Below, in pieces: positions 57,004 through 64,000 of a stretch of 64,000 nucleotides of DNA; the stretch's first letter is position 1; every line of letters begins with the position of its first letter. The stretch is from Zygaena filipendulae. Lineage: Eukaryota > Arthropoda > Insecta > Lepidoptera > Zygaenidae. The stretch is from positions 4,866,001 through 4,930,000 of the forward strand of contig OU015666.1 in assembly GCA_907165275.2 (NCBI GenBank). Reading direction: 5' to 3'. The translations under genes were made by a program, and so were the position numbers. The notes under the pieces are model-generated. The model saw nothing but the letters and a program-made list of their open reading frames with translations, did not search any database and was not told the DNA's origin.

Positions 57004-57454
57004 TAAACTTACACCTGTCTTTTGACAAAAACAGTTTCCATGATCCTTAAATACAATACAATTAAATATTTTCAAGTTATTTCATAATAATTTCATGTTT
57101 TCTGCAAACTGAACGAGCAGTTTTTCGTAAGTATATGTACAAACCTTACTTCTTTTCAAATCAAATTAAGGTCAATACGGATTTTCTTCGCATTTCACGC
57201 AGGAAATTCTGTAAGACAAATAACACGCACAATCTGGTCGCTATCAGAGACACCCGGTGCTCCGGTATCGTCGTAAAAGGGAAACAGTTGCGGAGACGAT
57301 CCTCGGATATCAGACACATTGCATTGTTCTCAATGTCTTAATAATCTAAGAAACTTCGGTCTAGGTATTACAATATAAACCTTTCGATAAATTTCTATAA
57401 TAATGCAGATATTCGATATAATACTATCTATATCTCTCATATGAATGCACAAAA

Positions 57455-57650
57455 CTAACTTTTCCCTGAGGTTTCACGCAAGCCTTAATTTGGGTATTCC
57501 CGCGGGAATTCCGTGAAATTCTTTCTTAGCTGACATCGCCTGTCCATACACTAATTTCAGCTTTATGGGTTAAGTAGTTTTCGAAATTTCGTCTTTATTC
57601 AGTGAGTCAGTGACCTTTTACTTTTGTATAAATAGATATACACAGAAGAT
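57455..57650 (-). mobile_element. diverged Helitron-like copy
   Basis: GGTTTCACGCAAGCCTTAAT and TTCCCGCGGGAATTCCG mark the 3' end. The remainder resembles the copy at 56,764 ('tttcagctttatgggttaag'). Confidence 0.45.
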
Positions 57651-57984
57651 AGATTACATGAAATCATGATGGAATATAGTATACATGTAGAAGAATAGAG
57701 TAAAGAAGATGGGATGTGCAACACGAAAAAAATGTCGAAGAATAATAATAATAAAATTCATTTCTTACTTAGTATTATGTATAATCATATCATGCTCTTG
57801 CAGCTTCAATTAATGTTATTTATCGTTTTTTTTCTTTTTTTTTCAAATAACGTATGATAGTTAGCAAGAAGTGAAGTTAGTCATCGATAAAATATAAAAT
57901 CGGTATTTGTGCTGTTTTTTTTAAACAAAGAAACGCGTATTTCAAGGGTAGGTAATCCGTTTGTATGTAGGTACGTACATATAC

Positions 57985-58080
57985 ATACTAACAAAAAGTC
58001 ACACCTGTCTCCTGGAAGGGTAGGCAGAGACTATGGAACTCCACTTGCTACGATCATTACATATTCGTATGTCTCCGCAT
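57985..58080 (+). mobile_element. dispersed repeat fragment
   Basis: CACACCTGTCTCCTGGAAGG, then GTAGGCAGAGACTATGGAA and CCACTTGCTACGATC, is a phrase I recognise from repeats common in lepidopteran genomes. Its class is unknown to me. Confidence 0.45.
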
Positions 58081-58928
58081 AGAAGTTTTCATTTTAGGTA
58101 GCATAAATTTTATATCTGGATTTATTTTCAGCAAATTTTTATTTGTATTTTTATACAAAAAGCTATTACTGTATTCAAGAATAGCGCCATGTAATTATAA
58201 CTATTAGTAAAATTACCTAATTTTACTGTTAATTAACACAAGTTTTAAACACGAATATATAATACAGCTACGAAAACTAATTAAACAAAATATTTCATGT
58301 TTGAATATAGTATGTAGAAGTTTACGTAGGTATGAAATGAATTACTCAAAGGAGAAATGGATTAAAATATGTTAGCACTGTATATAGCGCAGTTCCTTAG
58401 AAGGCAGAGAAAATTAACCCAAATAGCTAAAACTGGGCTGGTGTCGTGTGATGCATTATAATTGGTTGGGTGCACGCGAAGTCTGCCTTCAGAGGTGCTG
58501 TGATGTGAGTTCAGTGCCGTAATTAATTTATAAATATAACTTGCAATAAATGTACTCGCAATAAAAATGGACACTTTAAAAAAGTTAGTAGCATGCAACA
58601 TTGGAAACACTCGACAACGCCTCGCAGGTGCAATCGCAACACTATAATATTACCGATAATGTTAGGAAAAACAAATATTTATTGCAAAGAAATATTCATG
58701 TGTTGAATTTAACTGAAAATAATCATTCCAATTTTATTTAATAAGTTAATAATCTATATCTTACTAATCTATACCTTTGTTAATGTTTACTTTGCCTATT
58801 GTTTATTAAAAAAAACTTGATGTAGCTATAACAAGAACTAGCTATGCCCAATTTTTTCTCGTGGTAATGGGAAATTTTCCCGTTGTGTTATGAAATAAGT
58901 AATCTTTAAGCCACTATTTCACGCAATA
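58081..58928. other. unassigned sequence
   Basis: No gene was recognised. A Helitron 3'-end scrap may lie near 58,845-58,890. Confidence 0.4.
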
Positions 58929-59091
58929 GGCATGACAAGGAAAAAAAATCCAAATTCTATTTAGTCCGCCAGTTAGATAGTATAAAAATAAATAATAGAC
59001 AAGTATTTTTTGGTTTTTCGTTCATTGAAAAAATACTTATTATTTATTATTAAAGTTTAGGAGTGGGAGGTCGCGACATCATAACTAAATA
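58929..59091. mobile_element. half copy of the GTGACGTCAC MITE
   Basis: TTTAGTCCGCCAGTTAGATA, ATAGACAAGTATTTTTTG and TTAAAGTTTAGGAGTGGGAG follow the left half of 21,680-22,009. The CRE palindromes are decayed or absent. Confidence 0.6.
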
Positions 59092-60510
59092 TAAAGTGTA
59101 CCTAGGGAGTAACATCACACACACAAAAACGGCGTTTAAATAGTTTTCGTACTAGGAAATAAACGACCCGAAAATATTGACATTGTTATCGATAATTTTG
59201 TTTGATAGTAAACGATGAGAGACTGGTGTTTTAGGTATGCTTATTAAATGCTCCACTTTAGTCTTGTTACATCTCAAGTGAAGTAATATTTAGGTTTTTT
59301 TTTATTCCTCTTCTTACCAAATAATAACCTATATCTCTCATTGAATTTCCGGATTAGTTTTAGTTAGCAATTAATTTAATTTGTCCACAATAACGGCATT
59401 CCCCTCGACCCTAGAGCACCGTTGTGTAAGTACCGACACAAAAAAACTCACTCGACCGGGATCTCGTAATTGCACTAATTAACTCCCGGAGTCACGTACA
59501 AATTAAGATGGCGAAGAAGAATTCAAGTGGAGTGTTACTGAATGAACGAACTACTTTCTAATAACGCTAATGTTGAATGAAATTAAAAATCATCCGCAAA
59601 TTTATAATTAATGTCGTTTGAAAAGCTGTTTTAATGAAAAAAAATAACACAACCCAATGCTGGACCTGTTAATGACGGGAAATACATAATATATTTATAC
59701 TATAATAATATTATAAAGAGGATTTTTTTTGTTGATAGGTACTTAGAGGTATAGTCACTGAAATTTCTGGCCTAACTCTCAACAATATAATATTTCATTG
59801 ATCGGTATAGCCACAGTAAGAGATTTTATCTTAGAACAAATAGTTCATAAGGATGTCCCGACACGAACACAGTGGATTTGATATAGTGATTTTTTAGATG
59901 GGCGTGGCTGGCCAAATCCAAAACTAAAAGAAATTGCGAAAAATGCTCAAAAGACTCCCTGGCCGATTTTGACAAAAACTAAAATTGTAATGCAAAATTT
60001 TTCCGAAATTGTTACGGAGGGACTAGCTGTAGTCTGCAGTATGTATTTTTAGTAGTATGTATTTTAAATGCGGTTAGAAATTATTTTACAAGTTGAAGTC
60101 GGTCTTATAAGAACGGTCTCTCGTAACAGTAACAGTACGAGTAATGGCAGCTCTACGACCCGTCTCGTGTTTCCACTCTGTATAAAGTACTCGAGACTGC
60201 GACACACGTGAGACTCTCGCGTGCTGCATACCTCGATGCAGTCACGTCACCTGTCAACCGCTTGTTTAATATCGAATTAGCTGACACTGCATTTCGCGCA
60301 GTAGTGTGGTATCGATCGCTATGATATGAATAGGTGGATACTGAACAATCTCGTTATAGTATTATCTCTTCAAAAACATAAATGTGAAAGTGGAAGGCAT
60401 GTACAGTATTAAGAATATGCTTGGTTGTCAACTTCGCCGACAAAAGAAATTAATCCTAATTAGGTCCAAGTTCTGCAGAAAATCCCTAAAATTTATTTAA
60501 AGGAGCATAC
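59092..60510. other. unassigned sequence left of the P-like element
   Basis: No gene was recognised. Positions 60,110-60,330 are GC-richer and unexplained. Confidence 0.4.
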
Positions 60511-60844
60511 CTCAGACGAAATAAAAAGTCAAGACGGAGCGCTGTGAACAACAAAGTGAAGCCGGTTTAGTAAACATGTGTGTATTTAGTGAGTGTTGCC
60601 GTGCAGTAAAAATGTATCCCTAATATCAAAAAATTATTGTCTAAGTAGGTACTAGCAGGATGAATAGTTAAGTAAATAGAAAAGTTAACAATTTTTTTTA
60701 ATTGTATTATTTAACAGATAGAGTATTTATGGTTGTACTGAAGAGGTATTATGTGAGTATATCTATTCCGACTAGATAGGGAAAAAAAGCAATATCAAAC
60801 ATTGGTTTGATTTTAATGGCCTTTTTGTTGGGTAAGTTTCTTGA

Positions 60845-61166
60845 ATAGGCATGTTGACTAATTTTTTTTTAGTTCGTCTTGTAGATTATTAAAAAATATT
60901 GGACACGTATTTTTTTTTTTTACGTAATCAAAAAATGACGGCGATTTATTGAGTTGAAATTTCGCGTGACGTCACTATTCTGACAGTTTGTATGGCGGTT
61001 TTTGCGGTTAGTGACGTCACGACCCCCTTACCCTAAACTTTAATGCGCTATCTCTGTATATTTTAATTTATTTAAAAAAGCAAAAAATACGTGTCTATTG
61101 TTTTTTTATTTTCTAACTGACGGACTAATTAGAATTTTGATTTTTGAAAGTAGTCCACATCCCCAT
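60845..61166. mobile_element. GTGACGTCAC MITE, copy 2 (inverted relative to copy 1)
   Basis: It has the same interior as 21,680-22,009 in the opposite orientation, with both GTGACGTCAC palindromes kept. TA follows its right end; the left TA appears mutated. It is nested in the P-like element. Confidence 0.75.
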
Positions 61167-61324
61167 TACCGTTTACTGTCCACCGTTTAAGATTTTTTTT
61201 TTCAATTTAGAAATATGGTGGAAACGAAAAAAATAATTAAAATTGTCATCTTCAAAATGTATTAACTCGACGAACGACGACTCATTCCGGCTAAGTCGAA
61301 TCACTTGTATTCACTTTTCATTAA

Positions 61325-61606
61325 GCCGGGAATACACATGCCTGTAGCTGGCACACTTGTATACAAGCTACTTGCACATGCAAGCTACTTTCATGTGTAT
61401 ACACTAACTGGCATGCCTGTTTCTGCCACGCAAGTAGTTAGCACAACATTTGATTTTCTGGCAGTTACTGGCATGCAACGTGAGGGAGGGGACGCGGGGG
61501 ACTGAACAGTCTTGCAAATCTATACGCGTTGCGCCAGCAACTTGTACATGAAGCTAACTAGTATGCACGCTACTGTCCTGTTTTACTGGCATTTCTATTC
61601 CCGCCT
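61325..61606. mobile_element. 282-bp TTAA-flanked MITE
   Basis: TTAA stands on both sides (61,321-61,324; 61,607-61,610). The ends GCCGGGAATACACATGCC and its imperfect inverse (GGCATTTCTATTCCCGCCT) suggest a piggyBac-like mobiliser. The interior is full of GCAAGCTACT- and ACTGGCATG-type words, partly inverted. Confidence 0.65.
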
Positions 61607-61897
61607 TTAATGTCTTTATTTCGGATCGAGAACCTTAAAAGTATTGGTTTTTGAAGTGATGATAAAACATAGAAAAAAAATTAACACCCATCTCCACTTA
61701 CATTAATTTAATGAATATGAAAAATTAAAAATAGAAATAGGTAAATGAAATTGTTACATTACGTTCCACGTCACATTAACTTACCCAATAAACGGGGACT
61801 ATTGTGACGCTTAGTAGTGGCAACACTTGTGGAAGTTTAGCTGTCATAAATGAATAGAATTGATTTATTAAAAATATGGATTTTTAAGTTTACTTAC

Positions 61898-61974
61898 GTA
61901 TGAAATGTGATACCATCGTGTTTCTTATTTTTCGTAGATTGGTTTTTACACCCTTTCACTACACATTTCGCCAT
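61898..61974 (-). pseudogene. first exon of a P-like transposase (THAP zinc finger start)
   Basis: The minus-strand ATG at 61,974 opens MAKCVVKGCKNQSTKNK, and GITFH follows. This is the start of a THAP domain: C4 and C9 are the first two zinc ligands (C-x4-C) and GITFH is the usual next block. A consensus splice donor GTAAGT follows at 61,897. The second ligand pair (C-x2-H) would be in the next exon, which was not found; a nested MITE and a deletion occupy that space. The reading frame of the exon itself is intact. Confidence 0.7.
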
Positions 61975-62174
61975 ATTTTATTGAATAATTACGAATTATT
62001 ACAGAGTGACACTCCGCGCGCCGAAATATTTCGACTGACAAGGTATGGCAGAGTTTCATTATAAATGTGTGCGTGTGACTGTGCATGTACACGCCGTGGC
62101 AGAGTTTTGCCTGCATCAATTGTGATGTTAACAGCGCTCCGTCTTGACTTTTTATTTCGTCTGAGGAGCATACA

Positions 62175-63530
62175 ACTAGACTAGTTTTCTCATTCAAGTT
62201 GGCTTTGACTAATCAAATTATCATTTTTTATATTATAAGCAAGTTATAGCAATAACTGTATGAGCTACATTTTGTGGAATTTTGGATTTTAGATAAGCTA
62301 AGGGGCTTAAGCAAAAATTACACATTTTATATACATAATTACGTAGGTTAAATAGGTTTCGAGTTATGAAGGGATCAAAATTAGCTCGAAATGGTTCGTG
62401 TAATATTACACACAGCTGCTGCTTCGCAAGTTCCTTTTCCATGGAACTTGGCTTTGACACGCTCCCGCGTGTCTAGAATAATACCTATTATTAGGTTGAA
62501 AAATAGTGCAACAACTCAGTAGAGATACAGACTAAACCTAAATGATGGGACAAAGTTTAGAAGAAAAAAAAACATTTATTTCGCAGTAAAGATTCAAATT
62601 TTAGTTTTTTGCACACATATTTTTTTATACAATTTTCAAATTTCCCTATCACCTTGAATTTGAATTTTAGTCATTATAGAGTGCCAGGAAAATGTGCAAA
62701 TTGTGATTTGTACTTACATTATTTTTAATTATATGGCAAACATATCAACGTATTTTCCAGATTATGGCTCGATACTCATCTCTTAGTTTCACGAATTACT
62801 TAATGTTGGATGCATCCAATAACCGTTATGAACGCGCATAGCAGTCGTGTCAGTTGTCAGAAGCGTATTTGGTATCAAATTAGGTGTGCCAAGCTAGCTC
62901 GCTTCGCGTCGACCTTATATACGTTATAATAGGATATTGTATTTGCATCACTATGAATTATGCATTTATCGCTGCGAGTTTGTACCCGTTAAAGTTGAAA
63001 AATATCTTGTATATAGGGCACCGATTTTATAGGTTTCTATCTACACTAATAAACCAAATTAAAAGATAAAATACACTTAATGGATACGTAATATAATATA
63101 TCTGTATCAAATCGTTTTTATCGTTAGCAAATTTTTTAAACAATAATTCAAGTAAACGACTTAGTATTATGACGTCTTAATTTTTATGTCTCATCAAAAA
63201 ATACAAAAATCAAACATACAAAGAACTTCTTTACCAAGTCGGAGAATCAAAGATAAACTATTCTTGATTAAACAGACATTAAACGCGAACCTTGCAGTTC
63301 CGCTCTGCTATCGGAGGCATTCGAACAACTAGACTTTGCTAGACAACTCTAAAATCAGTTGCAATTGTTTTAATTCTAAAAGTTAACAAACACCACTATA
63401 TAAAAAGTTTTACTCGAATAAAAGCTTTGTATTCTGTGCTGTCAATGTAGAGTTATTATATTTTAAGAGAAAAAAAAATCAGAATCTTCAGAATCTATAA
63501 AAAAATACTGTTAAATATTTTGCAATACAA
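62175..63530. other. unassigned AT-rich sequence
   Basis: No gene or clear repeat was recognised. Confidence 0.4.
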
Positions 63531-63718
63531 TCCTTACTATTATAAAAGTGAAAGTGAGTTTGTTTGTTTGTTACACTTTCACGCCTCAACGGCTTAACCG
63601 ATCATTATGAAATTTTGTATACACGTTTTCGGGGGCACAGAGAAGGACATAGGGTACTTTTTATCACGGAATTCTTGCGGGAACTCCGAATATATCGCGG
63701 GTAAAACCGCGGGGAACA
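63531..63718 (+). mobile_element. family-A Helitron-like copy
   Basis: It starts TCCTTACTATTATAAAAGTG and ends GGGTAAAACCGCGGGGAACA. It is nearly full length but the terminal CTAG is lost. Confidence 0.65.
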
Positions 63719-64000
63719 AACATAAAATCGAAGTTTCTGTCTGTAATGTTGAGATGATAACTGCCTTCTATTGAGCATGAGGTTATTTGAATGCTAATAA
63801 AACATGAATAATCATTTTTAAAACTTTGAAGGCCTGTCTGTTTAAGCTAATCTTTGGTTTGACTGAACGGCTTTCATGGAATTTGGCATATTATAATTAC
63901 GTGGAGTATAGTCAAGAAGTACATAACATAGGGTACTTTGATCCTCAAAAATTGTAGCTAGAACCATGGACCAATTAAACCAATTAATTATAGTTTAATT
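63719..64000. other. unassigned sequence
   Basis: Positions 63,830-63,950 resemble the middle of a Helitron-like copy ('tgtctgtttaagctaatc', 'catagggtactttgatcc'). No end is visible in the window. Confidence 0.4.

Larger units (their letters stand above)
60511..62166 (-). mobile_element. P-superfamily-like DNA transposon derivative
   Basis: Inverted ends CTCAGACGAAATAAAAAGTC... extend about 36 bp on each side (60,511-60,546; 62,131-62,166). The perfect 8-bp target duplication GAGCATAC lies at 60,503-60,510 and 62,167-62,174. An 8-bp duplication, an end with GAAATAA a few bases in, and a THAP-coding first exon inside fit the P superfamily. A hAT origin would also give 8 bp but does not carry THAP as standard. 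The rest of the transposase is missing, and two MITEs (60,845 and 61,325) are nested inside. Confidence 0.8.

Overview
The window looks like intron or intergenic DNA from a moth or butterfly (Lepidoptera). It is AT-rich and has almost no host coding sequence. It is packed with interspersed repeats of the kind known from lepidopteran genomes: many copies ending in CCGCGGGGCACAGCTAGT, tRNA-derived SINEs, LINE 3' tails, TA- and TTAA-flanked MITEs, and frequent TAGGTAC strings. No bacterial-type genes, rRNA, CRISPR array or convincing functional tRNA gene was seen. The organism call is inference from repeat style and from one insect-type ankyrin exon.

Layout. 0.8-10.1 kb: scattered Helitron-like repeats, a tRNA-derived SINE and small fold-back elements. 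10.916-15.413 kb: a complete Ty1/copia retrotransposon with two identical 223-bp LTRs, 5-bp target duplications and an uninterrupted 1306-codon gag-pol; it is the only intact long gene here. About 55 bp after it is one ankyrin-repeat exon (15.470-15.584 kb), the only candidate host exon. 16-22 kb: LINE tail, MITEs, and a Helitron split by a 1.3-kb transposon that keeps a decayed pipsqueak-type helix-turn-helix. 27.5-29.6 kb: a 5'-truncated LINE on the minus strand with a 531-codon reverse transcriptase ORF. 32.522-37.239 kb: a gypsy-like LTR element with identical 135-bp LTRs and perfect 5-bp target duplications, but a wrecked and internally deleted gag-pol, a minisatellite in its leader and a 114-bp tandem repeat near its 3' end. 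38.7-50.2 kb: fold-back MITE, SINE, an inverted duplication of a Helitron, a cluster of tandem Helitrons, and a 499-bp MITE. 53.7-63.7 kb: more tails and Helitrons, plus a 1.66-kb P-superfamily-like DNA transposon (8-bp target duplication, THAP-coding first exon) carrying two nested MITEs.

The most striking observation links two distant places. The terminal inverted repeats of the P-like element at 60.5-62.2 kb (CTCAGACGAAATAAAAA...) also occur at 35,314-35,347 as a 34-bp palindrome with nothing between the two ends, flanked by its own perfect 8-bp target duplication. That is a transposon reduced to its two termini. Other strong points are the mismatch between identical LTRs and a dead interior in the gypsy-like element, and the very young copia copy next to an ankyrin exon.

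All calls come from reading the sequence by eye. Family names below superfamily level, and repeats described as 'known in Lepidoptera', rest on recall and have not been searched.
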